DNA of 64,000 nt from Bacteroidales bacterium UBA6267 (GCA_002440745.1 DJVB01000021.1:1-64000); one strand, 5' to 3'. Shown: positions 1-9,215, counted from the first letter of the stretch. The notes: generated by a model not told the origin, from the sequence alone. Translations and numbers: made by a program.

Positions 1-313
1 CATTCGCTCCTTCGTGGTCGTAGAAAACCAAACTGCCATTTACGGTATCGGTAGCATTATTCATATTTACGACCGGCAGAACAGGTGTGGTGCAGGAAAT
101 CTGTGCTTCCCAACCGGCGCCCACTGTATAGGAAGTTGTGTTGGAGTAAAATCTGAAAGTGAGCGCATCGCCTGACGATTCCACAATTCCGGGGGAACTT
201 GAGGCGTAATAAGCGTCAATTCGTGGATAAGCGGTAGTAGGTCCGTCAAAGATTTCCAAATAATCGTAATCGCCTAAGCTAAACATGGTGAAACTGAACT
301 TTATTCTATTTCC
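1..313. repeat. Direct repeat copy 1 (CUB module A)
   Basis: Nearly identical to 727-1039, with only scattered differences, at an offset of exactly 726 bp (242 codons, in frame). It may begin before the window edge. Similarity stops abruptly near 313. Confidence 0.9.
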
Positions 314-1216
314 GGAATATGACTTAAACGTCTGTACCGTATTTTGATCGGTTCCGTAATTGCCCGTGCCACCGTGGTCGCGATAGATGCCGCTACAAAC
401 ATACCGAGTTCCGGTGCTCATATTGAAGGTGACAGCAGAGGCAGGCGTATTATTTTCGGTGATAAATGCTTGCCAACCTTTTGATTCTGAGGTGTAATTT
501 GAAGTGAATTCAAAAGTGAGGGAGTTGGAAGAGCTTGTACGGGTTTCGATGGTCGAACCGGTGAAAAATATGCCCAAAACTGGTGCAGAGGTGGAGTTCC
601 CGTCATAGATTTTTAGGGTGTCGCCGGCAGCAATTCCTACCCCGTCCATATTGAAGTTGAAGGTGAGATAGTTATTGTTTTTCGCCACGAAACGGTGCAC
701 ATAGTTGGAATAGGAAGCGTAGTTTGCATTCGCTCCTTCGTGGTCGTAGAAAACCAAACTGCCATTTACGGTATCGGTAGCATTGTTCATATTTACGACC
801 GGCAGAATAGGAGAGGTGCAGGAAATCTGTGCTTCCCAACCGGCGCCAACTGTGTAGGAAGTTGTGTTGGAATAAAATCTGAAAGTGAGGGCATCGCCGG
901 ATGATTCCACTATTCCGGGGGAACTTGAGGTGTAATAAGCGTCAATTCGTGGATAAGCGGTAGTAGGTCCGTCGAAGATTTCCAAATAATCGTAATCGCC
1001 TAAGCTAAACATGGTGAAGCTGAACTTTATTCTATTTCCTGTTGAAGAAACAAAGGTTTTTACGAAATTTTGATTGACTCCATAATTCCCGGAAGGACCT
1101 CCACTATCGTAAAATATGCCCGAACAAGTTGTATCGGTGCCGTTCGACATTAAATAGCTTTGTGAAAAAGCATTAATAATCAATAAATTAAATAATATAA
1201 TTAGAGTTATTCGCAT
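1..1216 (-). CDS. Secreted tandem CUB-domain protein (3' end outside window)
   Basis: The frame is open from an ATG at 1216 to the window edge (about 405 codons), so the C-terminus is missing. The first ~19 residues form a signal peptide ending near AFSQS. The rest is a series of ~110-120 residue beta-rich modules with the CUB hallmark SLGDYDYLEIFDGP and a second version DTLKIYDGNST. Modules alternate as A-B-A', and the two A copies are almost identical. CUB domains are extracellular adhesion or protein-interaction modules; in Bacteroidota they are usual in large T9SS-exported surface proteins. A C-terminal sorting domain would be expected beyond the window, which is inference. A promoter lies just upstream at 1246-1275. 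Confidence 0.8.
   Translation of the reverse strand, partial: MRITLIILFNLLIINAFSQSYLMSNGTDTTCSGIFYDSGGPSGNYGVNQNFVKTFVSSTGNRIKFSFTMFSLGDYDYLEIFDGPTTAYPRIDAYYTSSSPGIVESSGDALTFRFYSNTTSYTVGAGWEAQISCTSPILPVVNMNNATDTVNGSLVFYDHEGANANYASYSNYVHRFVAKNNNYLTFNFNMDGVGIAAGDTLKIYDGNSTSAPVLGIFFTGSTIETRTSSSNSLTFEFTSNYTSESKGWQAFITENNTPASAVTFNMSTGTRYVCSGIYRDHGGTGNYGTDQNTVQTFKSYSGNRIKFSFTMFSLGDYDYLEIFDGPTTAYPRIDAYYASSSPGIVESSGDALTFRFYSNTTSYTVGAGWEAQISCTTPVLPVVNMNNATDTVNGSLVFYDHEGAN
727..1039. repeat. Direct repeat copy 2 (CUB module A')
   Basis: Second copy of the 313-bp in-frame repeat encoding one CUB module. After 1039 it diverges from copy 1 (1040 onward against 314 onward). Confidence 0.9.
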
Positions 1217-1245
1217 AATATGATTTTGTTAGGTTTAAGTCGAGT

Positions 1246-1275
1246 CAAAAATAATGTTTTTTACAATTTCATCAA
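1246..1275 (-). promoter_or_regulatory. Bacteroidota promoter for the CUB gene
   Basis: On the minus strand TTG (1275-1273) and TATTTTTG (1253-1246) are 19 bp apart, matching the -33/-7 consensus. It lies 30 bp from the ATG at 1216. Confidence 0.6.
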
Positions 1276-1624
1276 TATTAAGCTTTTTTAAAATGGTTTT
1301 TATAATGCTTAATTAATCTAATTTTCAAATACTCTATCAACTTGAGTTGTTTATAATGGATTGTAAATTAACATATTAAATACATTTAGGTTCTTTAAAT
1401 ATGTTTTTGGTTTATAGGGAAATATTTTGCTTCGTAAAAGATACACATCATTAAATTCTCGGCTTAATGGTATTAAAATTTCTATCAGATGTGTTGTTGA
1501 TTTGCATGTCATATTTTATTAAAAAATTTATAATCAACTATTTATCAATTATTCTCTTATTTGTTTAGTCAATTTCGGAGATTCAAGTCCGTTAAAAGTT
1601 TATTTTTAAAATCAAAAAAATTTT

Positions 1625-1632
1625 TACATTTG
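1625..1632 (+). promoter_or_regulatory. -7 element upstream of the 1689 gene
   Basis: TACATTTG followed by C matches TAnnTTTG; it lies 57 bp before the ATG. No clear TTG is visible at -33. Confidence 0.5.
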
Positions 1633-1688
1633 CTAACCAATTAACAACTTAATGCAATCACTTTGTTTTATTCGATAAACTTATATAT

Positions 1689-2945
1689 ATGAACAAATTT
1701 TTGATAGGTTTTTTAATATTCTGTTTCTATTTTCAATCCATTGCACAGAATTCGGATTCATCTGCAACACGGGATGCAGCTTTAAATCTTTATATTGATT
1801 GTGATGATTGTGATATGCTTTATTTGCGTCAGAATTTTACTATTGTAAATTATGTTCGTGATAGATTAGTGGCAGACGTCCACATTATTGTAACGGAAAT
1901 GGATAATGGAGGAGGTGGCGATGAACTGACTTTTCAGTTTATTGGGCGAAATAAGTTTGCTGCTATGGTTGACACTTTGGTAGTCAATACCAAAGCGGAT
2001 ATCAATGAGTCGGAGCTAAGAAAGTTAATCTTGACAACAATTGAACGTGGTCTTGCGCCCTTCATTCTTAAGACGAAATTTGCAGAAAAAATCTCAATCA
2101 GCTATAATTTAGAAAAAGAAGTAAAGGATGTAGTTGATCCTTGGCGGAATTGGGTTTTCGAAATAGACTTAAGCACTTATCTTAATGGACAACAATCGTA
2201 TAAAAGCTTGAATATGTGGAGTTCTATCTCCGCCTCTCGCATCACTGAAAAAATAAAGCACTATACCAGTCTAAACCAGAGCTATGATGAAAGTAAATAC
2301 CGAATTTATGATGGCAATGATTCTTTGATTTATTCTTTAGATGTTTATCGAAATTCAGCTCGGTTTTATCATATAACAGTTTGGTCTTTAGGCGATCACT
2401 GGGGAGCAGGACTCGAAGGTAATATGTGGACATCAACGTATTCAAATACTAATTTTGCTTGGGACGTAATGCCGGCTATTGAATATAACCTCTTTAAATA
2501 TAAGGAAGCATCTCAGCGTCAACTTCGTATGAGTTATGCTGCCGGTTATAGCTATTTATACTATGTGGACACTACCATCTATAATAAGATAGAAGAAGGA
2601 CTTTTTTATCATAAGTTTACAACACAGTATAAACAGATTGTGAAATGGGGAAATGTGGAAGCGAGTATTTATTATAAAAACTATCTCAAAGACTTTAGTT
2701 TGTATAGTCTTGGGGCTTCCATTTCAACGGAAATTCGATTGTTTAAAGGTTTGTCTTTAAGCCTTTATGGAAACTCTTCATTACCACGAAATCAAGTAGG
2801 TTTGGTTCGCGATCAAGCTTCGACCGAAGATGTACTCTTACAACAACACGAATTGAAAACTCAGTTTTCTTACTATCTTTCTGTTGGTTTAAGCTATACA
2901 TTCGGCTCGATTTATAATAATGTGGTTAATCCTCGCTTAGATTAG
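1689..2945 (+). CDS. Uncharacterised envelope protein, probable outer-membrane barrel
   Basis: 418 aa with a signal peptide (about 1-19, cut near SIAQ). The first ~110 mature residues contain a Cys pair (DCDDCD) and a segment NYVRDRLVADVHIIVTEMD, resembling uncharacterised proteins of Bacteroidota and Acidobacteriota. From about residue 150 aromatic-rich alternating strands such as YAAGYSYLYYVDTTIYN continue to the C-terminus, as in a small outer-membrane barrel. The function is unknown. It is monocistronic: its promoter lies upstream, and a bidirectional terminator separates it from the convergent lpdA. Confidence 0.75.
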   Translation: MNKFLIGFLIFCFYFQSIAQNSDSSATRDAALNLYIDCDDCDMLYLRQNFTIVNYVRDRLVADVHIIVTEMDNGGGGDELTFQFIGRNKFAAMVDTLVVNTKADINESELRKLILTTIERGLAPFILKTKFAEKISISYNLEKEVKDVVDPWRNWVFEIDLSTYLNGQQSYKSLNMWSSISASRITEKIKHYTSLNQSYDESKYRIYDGNDSLIYSLDVYRNSARFYHITVWSLGDHWGAGLEGNMWTSTYSNTNFAWDVMPAIEYNLFKYKEASQRQLRMSYAAGYSYLYYVDTTIYNKIEEGLFYHKFTTQYKQIVKWGNVEASIYYKNYLKDFSLYSLGASISTEIRLFKGLSLSLYGNSSLPRNQVGLVRDQASTEDVLLQQHELKTQFSYYLSVGLSYTFGSIYNNVVNPRLD

Positions 2946-2954
2946 GTGAAAAAA

Positions 2955-2983
2955 AATCCCGCAAACTGTTCAGTAGCGGGATT
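2955..2983. terminator. Bidirectional terminator between the 1689 gene and lpdA
   Basis: AATCCCGC (2955-2962) pairs perfectly with GCGGGATT (2976-2983). It sits between two convergent stop codons with an A-run on the left, so it can serve the minus strand and probably both. Confidence 0.75.
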
Positions 2984-3004
2984 GCTGAGTGTTCTTATGT
3001 TTGT

Positions 3005-4357
3005 TTACTTGTGAATAGCTTTGTCAACAGCCTCAAATCCGGCTTCCATGAATACCTCCGAAATGGTTGGGTGAGCATGAACGGTTTGAGCAATATCATA
3101 AACGGTTGCTTCTAATTCCATATAGGCAGCGGCCTCAGAAATCATATCGGTTGCATTTGGCGCAATTATCTGAACTCCAAGAACTTCACCGTATTTTGTG
3201 TCGGAAAGAATCCTTACAAAACCTTCTAAATGCCCTTCAGTTAATGCTTTACCATTGGCCGACATCGGAAATTCGCTGATTTTGTAATCATAACCGGCAG
3301 CTTTTATATCGTTTTCTGTAAGACCAATTTGAGCTGCTTCAGGAACAGTGTACATGTTCATCGGATATTTCTTTAAATCAAGTTTTTGCTTAATTCCTTT
3401 TACGAAATTCACCACATGCATGCCTTGTGCTGAGCCAATATGTGCATAATAACTCAACCCATTGACATCTCCAACAGCAAAGATTCCTTCAACCGAAGTC
3501 TGCATATTTTCATCCACTTTGATATATCCGGTTTCAGTTAAATCAAATTTGATGTCGGAAGGAGGTAAAATTGCTTTACGCCGAGTAGCATTGATGATTA
3601 AATCACAGTCTATTTCTTCGCCTACTTGCAATTTTCCTTCGGACCAACGTCCTTCTGTTGATGTAAGTGGTTGATTGTAAATAACTTTTATTCTGTCTTT
3701 TTTGAGTTTGTTGAGAATAAAATTAACGATATAATCATCTGCAAGTGGCATGATGCGATCTTCAGGAACCACTAAACTTACTTTTTTTCCCATAAGGTTA
3801 AATGCTTGAGCAAGCTCCACAGCCACAGGGGTTTCTCCGGTAACTACAATGTTCTCAGGAAGTTCACGGTCTGTAAATAACTCTTTGGGTTCAACCACCA
3901 AACCGCTAAAACTATTTTGAATTTCCGGTGATTTTGTACCGGTGGCTATCATTATATTTTTGGCTTCTAAGGTGCGATTGTTTACCGTTACTATTCCAGC
4001 CGATAAAATTTTGGCCTCACCCTCAATGACTTCAATACCATTTTTCTTAAGTAGAAAACTGACGCCGGTTGTGAGTTTTTTGACAATACCATCTGATCGT
4101 TTGACTGCTTTTGACCAATTGAAGGACAAACTGTTTTTATCAATGCCATCAATTCCAAAACGTCCGGAATCTGATTTGATTCTGTCGTACAATTTGGCAC
4201 TTTCCATAATGGCTTTTGAAGGAATACAGCCCCAATTGAGACACATGCCGCCAACAAGATGCTTTTCTATGATGGCTGTTTTCAATCCTAATTGTCCGGC
4301 TCTGATTGCTGATACGTAACCGGCAGGTCCTGAGCCTATTATTATTAAATCATACAT
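3005..4357 (-). CDS. lpdA: Dihydrolipoyl dehydrogenase (E3)
   Basis: FAD-dependent disulfide oxidoreductase that reoxidises dihydrolipoamide on E2 using NAD+. 450 aa, normal for the family. The Rossmann motif GSGPAG is at residues 8-13, the redox disulfide in CLNWGC is C39/C44, the NAD domain is central, FAVGDVNG closes the second FAD site, and the C-terminal interface HAHPTISE gives the catalytic His429/Glu434. It is the last gene of the E1alpha-E1beta-E2-E3 operon, 12 bp after E2, so it is dedicated to this complex, though it may also serve 2-oxoglutarate dehydrogenase or glycine cleavage. Confidence 0.95.
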   Translation of the reverse strand: MYDLIIIGSGPAGYVSAIRAGQLGLKTAIIEKHLVGGMCLNWGCIPSKAIMESAKLYDRIKSDSGRFGIDGIDKNSLSFNWSKAVKRSDGIVKKLTTGVSFLLKKNGIEVIEGEAKILSAGIVTVNNRTLEAKNIMIATGTKSPEIQNSFSGLVVEPKELFTDRELPENIVVTGETPVAVELAQAFNLMGKKVSLVVPEDRIMPLADDYIVNFILNKLKKDRIKVIYNQPLTSTEGRWSEGKLQVGEEIDCDLIINATRRKAILPPSDIKFDLTETGYIKVDENMQTSVEGIFAVGDVNGLSYYAHIGSAQGMHVVNFVKGIKQKLDLKKYPMNMYTVPEAAQIGLTENDIKAAGYDYKISEFPMSANGKALTEGHLEGFVRILSDTKYGEVLGVQIIAPNATDMISEAAAYMELEATVYDIAQTVHAHPTISEVFMEAGFEAVDKAIHK

Positions 4358-4369
4358 AGCTTAAGTGTT

Positions 4370-5644
4370 TTAGTCCATTAATAAACTCACAGGGTCGGAT
4401 AAATAACTCATCACCTGATTTAGGAATCGTGCTGTTTCTCCTCCATCAGCAATTCGGTGATCAACCGATAGGGAAAGGGGTAAAACAAGTCCTACAGCAA
4501 GTTGATTATCAATGACAACCGGTTGCTGACTGATGCGGCCAACTCCCAAAATACCTGCTTGTGGGTAGTTGATTACCGGAACAGCAAACTTGCCACCTAT
4601 GCTTCCGTAGCTTGTAATGGTGAAGGTTCCGTCTTTCATTTCATCCAATGTCAACGTACTTGTTCTCGCCTTCTCCGAAAACTCGGCGATTTTCATAGAA
4701 ATATCAAAGATGTTGAGTTTGTCGGCATTCTTAATAACCGGAACAACCAATCCTTTTTCTGTGTCAACAGCAATACCGATATTATAATACTTTTTGTAAA
4801 TCATCTGGCTGTTTTCCATATCCATTTCCGAGTTCAAAGCTTTGAACTTCTTAAGCGCTAATGCTGTAGCTTTTACAACAAAGGCTAAGTAAGTCAATTT
4901 GCTGCCTCGTTTTTCAAAATCAGCCTTGAATTTCTTACGAACTGAGTCTAATGTGCTGATTTCAACCTCATCGAAAATAGTCATGTGAGCCGCATTATGC
5001 TTGCTCGCAATCATATTTTTGGCGATGGTCTTGCGAATCTGTGACATGGCAACAACCTCAGTTTCCATTTCTGAACTAACTGAAATAGAGGTTTTTTGAT
5101 TCGTTGAAGTAGATTTGCCTTGAGCAAATTTGATTAAATCATCCTTCATCACTCGTCCACCAGGGCCAGTACCTTTAACTTGGTTAATGTCAACGCCCAT
5201 ATCTTTGGCCATTGCTCTTGCAACCGGTGTTGCTAAAGCTTTCCTTTTGGTTTCAGTTTGAGTTGATTCAGTTGCTACACCTTCATGACTGGCAGAAAGC
5301 ACGGCAGAATTTCCTGCAACTTCCAAAGTGCCAACCACTCCTGCGCCTTCCTCTTCAACCATTTCTGATTTTGAGGCCTCAGCAGCAGCAACTTCACTTG
5401 CAGTACCTTCCATTTCAATCTCTACCAACGCTTCTCCAACATGGATAGTTTCGCCAACTTTTCCGTACATCTCCGCAATAATTCCATCTTTTGGCGATGG
5501 AATATCGGTGACTACCTTGTCGGTTTCCATAGTTACCAAACTTTCCCCAACTTTAACTTGCTGGCCTTTTTTAACTTTCCATTCAACGATGATTCCTTCA
5601 TCAAGCCCTTCGCCTATATCCGGAAATTTAAATACATATTTCAT
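4370..5644 (-). CDS. 2-oxo acid dehydrogenase E2 (dihydrolipoyl acyltransferase)
   Basis: Core acyltransferase of a pyruvate or branched-chain 2-oxo acid dehydrogenase complex. 424 aa: one N-terminal lipoyl domain (1-77) with lipoyl lysine K43 in METDKVVTD; a long Ala/Glu/Ser linker; a peripheral-subunit-binding domain at about 137-175 (ATPVARAMAKDMGVD, GTGPGGRVMKDD); and a C-terminal catalytic domain with DHRIADG (His396 region). A single lipoyl domain and the 2-subunit E1 upstream resemble the BCKDH and Gram-positive-type PDH architecture. Substrate cannot be fixed from sequence. It ends 12 bp before lpdA and starts 3 bp after the E1 beta stop. Confidence 0.92.
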   Translation of the reverse strand: MKYVFKFPDIGEGLDEGIIVEWKVKKGQQVKVGESLVTMETDKVVTDIPSPKDGIIAEMYGKVGETIHVGEALVEIEMEGTASEVAAAEASKSEMVEEEGAGVVGTLEVAGNSAVLSASHEGVATESTQTETKRKALATPVARAMAKDMGVDINQVKGTGPGGRVMKDDLIKFAQGKSTSTNQKTSISVSSEMETEVVAMSQIRKTIAKNMIASKHNAAHMTIFDEVEISTLDSVRKKFKADFEKRGSKLTYLAFVVKATALALKKFKALNSEMDMENSQMIYKKYYNIGIAVDTEKGLVVPVIKNADKLNIFDISMKIAEFSEKARTSTLTLDEMKDGTFTITSYGSIGGKFAVPVINYPQAGILGVGRISQQPVVIDNQLAVGLVLPLSLSVDHRIADGGETARFLNQVMSYLSDPVSLLMD

Positions 5645-5647
5645 CTC

Positions 5648-6625
5648 TTAATATTTTGCAGTTTTTTCAATTTCGTAAAAAATCTTGTTAGGAGTTTGTA
5701 AATAATGATGTTCTCCTTTTGGCAACGGCACGATAGTATCGAAACCGGTTACACGCTTAGGTGGCGCTTCTAACGAAAGAAAAGCCTCTTCACTTACAAT
5801 CTGTGTGATTTCGGAAGCAACACCAAAACTTTTAACGCCTTCAGTAACAGTAATAATTCTTCCGGTCTTTTTAACTGAGTTGATAATTGTTTCTTTATCA
5901 ATTGGATAGATAGTCCTAAGGTCGATAATCTCAACAGAAATACCTGCTTTTTTTGCTAAAACGGCTGCTTTCTGTACTTCACGAATCATAGCGCCATAAG
6001 CTACAATAGTTACGTCAGTTCCGGGTTGAATAACAGCAGCTTTTCCAATTGGAATCGAAAACTTACCTTCTTGCACTTCTTGTTTGATAGCTCGGTAAAT
6101 TCGTTTTGGCTCCATAAAAATAATTGGATCGTTCGATTCTATTGCGCTAATCAACAAACCTTTAGCATCGTGAGGAGTGCTTGGAATTACAACTTTAAGC
6201 CCCGGTATATGACCAAATGCAGCTTCAAAACTTTCGCTGTGATGCTCTAAGGCATTTATTCCACCGCCATAAGGCATGCGAATCACTATTGGCATAGGAT
6301 AACGACCACGGCTTCTGTTATACATACGAGCAACATGCGAAATTATTTGATTGAATCCGGGGTAAACAAACCCTGAAAATTGCATCTCAATAACCGGACG
6401 AAGCCCAGCAACAGCCATTCCAACTGCCGTTCCAACAATCCCACTCTCGGCTAAAGGCGCATCGAAAACCCGTTCAACACCGTATTTTTTCTGTAAACCT
6501 TCAGTTACCCTGAAAACTCCACCTTCAACTCCTACATCCTGACCATAAACTATAACGTTCTTATCTTCATTCAGTTTAATGTCCAACGCATCGTTTATCG
6601 CGTTGACCAAATTCATTATCTTCAT
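5648..6625 (-). CDS. 2-oxo acid dehydrogenase E1 beta subunit
   Basis: Beta half of the thiamine-diphosphate-dependent E1 decarboxylase. 325 aa, standard length. It opens with a transketolase pyrimidine-binding domain (GQDVGVEGGVFRVTEGL, then DAPLAESGIVGTAVGMA carrying the ThDP-activating Glu), followed by the transketolase C-terminal domain (GRIITVTEGVKSFGVASEI). It follows the alpha gene by about 30 bp and precedes E2 by 3 bp. Confidence 0.93.
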   Translation of the reverse strand: MKIMNLVNAINDALDIKLNEDKNVIVYGQDVGVEGGVFRVTEGLQKKYGVERVFDAPLAESGIVGTAVGMAVAGLRPVIEMQFSGFVYPGFNQIISHVARMYNRSRGRYPMPIVIRMPYGGGINALEHHSESFEAAFGHIPGLKVVIPSTPHDAKGLLISAIESNDPIIFMEPKRIYRAIKQEVQEGKFSIPIGKAAVIQPGTDVTIVAYGAMIREVQKAAVLAKKAGISVEIIDLRTIYPIDKETIINSVKKTGRIITVTEGVKSFGVASEITQIVSEEAFLSLEAPPKRVTGFDTIVPLPKGEHHYLQTPNKIFYEIEKTAKY

Positions 6626-6656
6626 TATTCCTTATTTTGAATATTCATTAATACAA

Positions 6657-7745
6657 TTATTTACCAAGAGATTCCTGCCATTTGAGAAATTTCTCATAAT
6701 TTCTCTGCTGTTCTTTCAAGTCTTCAGGCATCTCAACATATTGATATTTAAATACATCCTCTACAGGATAGGGATGATAATTTTCAGCTTCAACAAATTG
6801 ACGATCTGCTTCTTTTTTGTAGTCTTCAATCAAGCTTTCTTCATTCCAGTCAACCAATTTTTGATCTTCGAGCCACATTTTTAAACGCTTTAATGGATCG
6901 GTCTTGTCCCATTCTTTTTCCTCTTCAACAGTGCGATATTTGGTTGGGTCATCGCTTGTTGTGTGTGGCCCTTTGCGATAGGTTAAAGCTTCAATCAAAA
7001 CAGGTTTTCCTTCTTCTAAGGCATAGTCATGTGCTTGTTTTACAGCGGCGTGCATTGCAAAAAAGTCGTTTCCGTCAACTTTGATACCTTTGATGCCGTA
7101 AGCAACCGATTTAACAGCAAGATTGATGGAGGCTGTTTGAACACTTGTGGGAGTTGAAATACCATATTGGTTATTTTGGATTATAAAAACTACCGGCACA
7201 CCCCAAACTCCTGCAAAATTTAATGCCTCATGAAAATCTCCTTCAGAAGTTCCGCCATCTCCTACAAAGGTATAAACAACTTCCTTCTTTTTGTTCAACT
7301 TGATTTCATAACCAATTCCAACCGCATGAATTAATTGCGAAGCAATTGGAACAGAAACCGGCAAAACATTATTTGCATTTTGGAATCTTGAAGCGTCTTC
7401 ATTTCCCATATAATAAAGGAATATTTCTTTTAAGGTAACACCTTTGGCCAACATTACGCCAACTTCACGAAAGGCCGGAACTAACCAATCTTCATGACGG
7501 ATAACGGATGCTACACCTGCATGAATTGCTTCCTGTCCATAGTTGGGCGGATAGGTGAAAATCCGTCCCTGACGTTGGTAATTAACCGTTAATAAATCAG
7601 CGGTGCGTGCAAATAACATTTTTTTATATGCTTCAACTACTTTCTTGGAATCTATTTCAGGTGTATGTTTTTTGTTCTTGACCTTTCCATTATTGTCAAT
7701 TATCCTGAAAATCTTATTATCTAAAGGGTTATATTCTTCAAACAT
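6657..7745 (-). CDS. 2-oxo acid dehydrogenase E1 alpha subunit
   Basis: Alpha subunit of the heterotetrameric E1 component. I chose ATG 7745 (MFEEYN, 362 aa) because the longer frame to 7811 runs through a strong promoter at 7781-7811. The ThDP/Mg motif GDGGTSEGDFHEALNFAG with downstream QNNQYGIS is intact, and a phosphorylation-loop-like segment RKGPHTTSDDPTKYR is present. VPAFREVGV resembles the branched-chain E1 version, so BCKDH is as likely as pyruvate dehydrogenase. First gene of the operon. Confidence 0.92.
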   Translation of the reverse strand: MFEEYNPLDNKIFRIIDNNGKVKNKKHTPEIDSKKVVEAYKKMLFARTADLLTVNYQRQGRIFTYPPNYGQEAIHAGVASVIRHEDWLVPAFREVGVMLAKGVTLKEIFLYYMGNEDASRFQNANNVLPVSVPIASQLIHAVGIGYEIKLNKKKEVVYTFVGDGGTSEGDFHEALNFAGVWGVPVVFIIQNNQYGISTPTSVQTASINLAVKSVAYGIKGIKVDGNDFFAMHAAVKQAHDYALEEGKPVLIEALTYRKGPHTTSDDPTKYRTVEEEKEWDKTDPLKRLKMWLEDQKLVDWNEESLIEDYKKEADRQFVEAENYHPYPVEDVFKYQYVEMPEDLKEQQRNYEKFLKWQESLGK

Positions 7746-7780
7746 ATTAAAATAATTTAGAATCGTTTTAAATTGGGCTG

Positions 7781-7811
7781 CAAAAGTACAAATTAAGTAT
7801 TGACCTACCAA
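7781..7811 (-). promoter_or_regulatory. Promoter of the 2-oxo acid dehydrogenase operon
   Basis: Minus strand TTG (7811-7809) and TACTTTTG (7788-7781) are 20 bp apart, followed by CAGCCC. It is 36 bp from ATG 7745 and decides the start of E1 alpha. Confidence 0.75.
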
Positions 7812-7880
7812 AATTATTGGCTTCTGTTCTGGTTAAAAAGTGTTATCGAATTTTTAAAGTATTCCAACAAATAGATGTGT

Positions 7881-7888
7881 TATTTTTG
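7881..7888 (+). promoter_or_regulatory. -7 element of the CorC/CNNM gene
   Basis: TATTTTTG followed by CACC, 23 bp before the TTG start at 7912; matches TAnnTTTG. No convincing -33 TTG. Confidence 0.5.
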
Positions 7889-7911
7889 CACCTTATTTAA
7901 TAATGTAAATT

Positions 7912-9156
7912 TTGGAATTTCTATTAATTGTTTTCTTTCTTGCTACATTCTATTTTACCTCCATTGAAATAGCTTATGTTGGCGTGAATAAACTAAAGCT
8001 CGATTTTTATCGGTCGATGAATTCATTCACCGGTTCACTGCTATCAAAACTAAACGAAAAACCTTCGCATTTTATAGCCATGATGCTTTTCGGAAACTTG
8101 TTTTCCATTTCAATGATTTTGTATCTTTCCTATAATTTGTATGTTGATTATCAGTTGAATACTCTTTTTGAATTTTCATATAGCCTTAGCTTTATTCTCT
8201 TGTTTTCAATTTCGATTTTCATTCCGATTATTATCTTTTCGATAGTTTTGCCACGATTGTTTTTTCACCCTTCCTTTGTTAAAAGTAATGTACTTTCTCT
8301 TTTATCGATTGTGCTATTCATAGGTGCTTTTCCAATAATCTACTTAATCATAGTTGTTGCAGAATTTATTTTGAAATATTTGTTCAATGTTCCTCTCAAT
8401 GAGCGCCGATATATTTTTAGCTCGGTAAATATTGATGAGTATGTCAAAGATTTTTCGGAGATTCCTGAACATGCCGCAGATGAAACGGATATTCAAATAT
8501 TCAAGAATGCGGTTGATTTCAAGTGGGTTAAAGTCCGTGAATGTATGGTGCCTCGAACCGAAATAAGCGCCATTGATATTTACAGTTCAGTTTCAGACCT
8601 TAATCAATTGTTTACGTCAAGTGGGCATAGCAAGATTTTAGTCTATGATCGGAAAATTGATAATATAATTGGTTATGTTCATGTTTTTGACCTTTTTAAG
8701 TCACCCAAAACTATTTCACAAATTAAACGGAAAATCAGCTTTGTGCCCGAAACTTTGCAGGCTAATGTTCTTTTAGAAAGGATGATACGCGAAAAATTGA
8801 GCCTTGTAGTTGTTTTAGACGAATTTGGGGGCACCTCAGGAGTGATTACTTTAGAAGATTTAATGGAAGAAATTGTTGGAGATATTGAAGATGAGTTTGA
8901 TAATGAAAACCTCATTGAGAAACGTTTGTCAAGCAATGTTTATTTGTTTTCGGCTCGTTTGGAAATAGATTATTTAAATGAGAAATATGATTTAAATATT
9001 TCTGAATCAGATGAATATGAAACTCTTGGAGGATATGTAATTCACCATACTGAAGAAATTCCGGCCAAAGATGACCATTTTAAGATTCAAGATTATCACT
9101 TCAAAATCATCAAAGCTTCACAAAGTCGTATCGAGTTGATTCAGATGAGTTTCTGA
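7912..9156 (+). CDS. CorC/HlyC-type membrane protein (CNNM-CBS family; GldE-like)
   Basis: 414 aa. About residues 1-165 carry several hydrophobic segments, beginning FLLIVFFLATFYFTSIEIAY as in the CNNM/DUF21 domain. Residues ~205-320 are a CBS pair (MVPRTEISAID, GTSGVITLEDLMEEIVGDI), and the tail is a CorC_HlyC domain. Family members include Mg2+/Co2+ efflux modulators and, in Bacteroidota, the gliding protein GldE; I cannot decide between them because no gliding or T9SS machinery gene is adjacent. The start is TTG at 7912: an in-frame TAA at 7906 excludes an earlier start. It is a single transcription unit. Confidence 0.85.
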   Translation: MEFLLIVFFLATFYFTSIEIAYVGVNKLKLDFYRSMNSFTGSLLSKLNEKPSHFIAMMLFGNLFSISMILYLSYNLYVDYQLNTLFEFSYSLSFILLFSISIFIPIIIFSIVLPRLFFHPSFVKSNVLSLLSIVLFIGAFPIIYLIIVVAEFILKYLFNVPLNERRYIFSSVNIDEYVKDFSEIPEHAADETDIQIFKNAVDFKWVKVRECMVPRTEISAIDIYSSVSDLNQLFTSSGHSKILVYDRKIDNIIGYVHVFDLFKSPKTISQIKRKISFVPETLQANVLLERMIREKLSLVVVLDEFGGTSGVITLEDLMEEIVGDIEDEFDNENLIEKRLSSNVYLFSARLEIDYLNEKYDLNISESDEYETLGGYVIHHTEEIPAKDDHFKIQDYHFKIIKASQSRIELIQMSF

Positions 9157-9215
9157 CATGTTTCTACGAATTTCTAACCGTTTTCAAATCAGTTTTCCAA
9201 AAAGTAAATCCATTA

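Larger units (their letters stand above)
1217..1688. other. AT-rich divergent intergenic region
   Basis: 472 bp between two divergently transcribed envelope genes. It holds a promoter at each end (1246-1275 minus, 1625-1632 plus). I see no reading frame or tRNA in the middle; the sequence is very AT-rich without clear repeats. Confidence 0.6.

Noticed and set aside
67..606. Two short minus-strand frames
   Set aside because: They are out of frame with the continuous CUB-domain reading frame, which explains this stretch.
1570..1600. GATTCAAGTCC resembling a tRNA T-loop
   Set aside because: No acceptor, D or anticodon arms around it; the region is AT-rich without CCA end.
5212..5651. Plus-strand frames opposite E2
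   Set aside because: Antisense shadows of the Ala/Glu-rich linker of E2.
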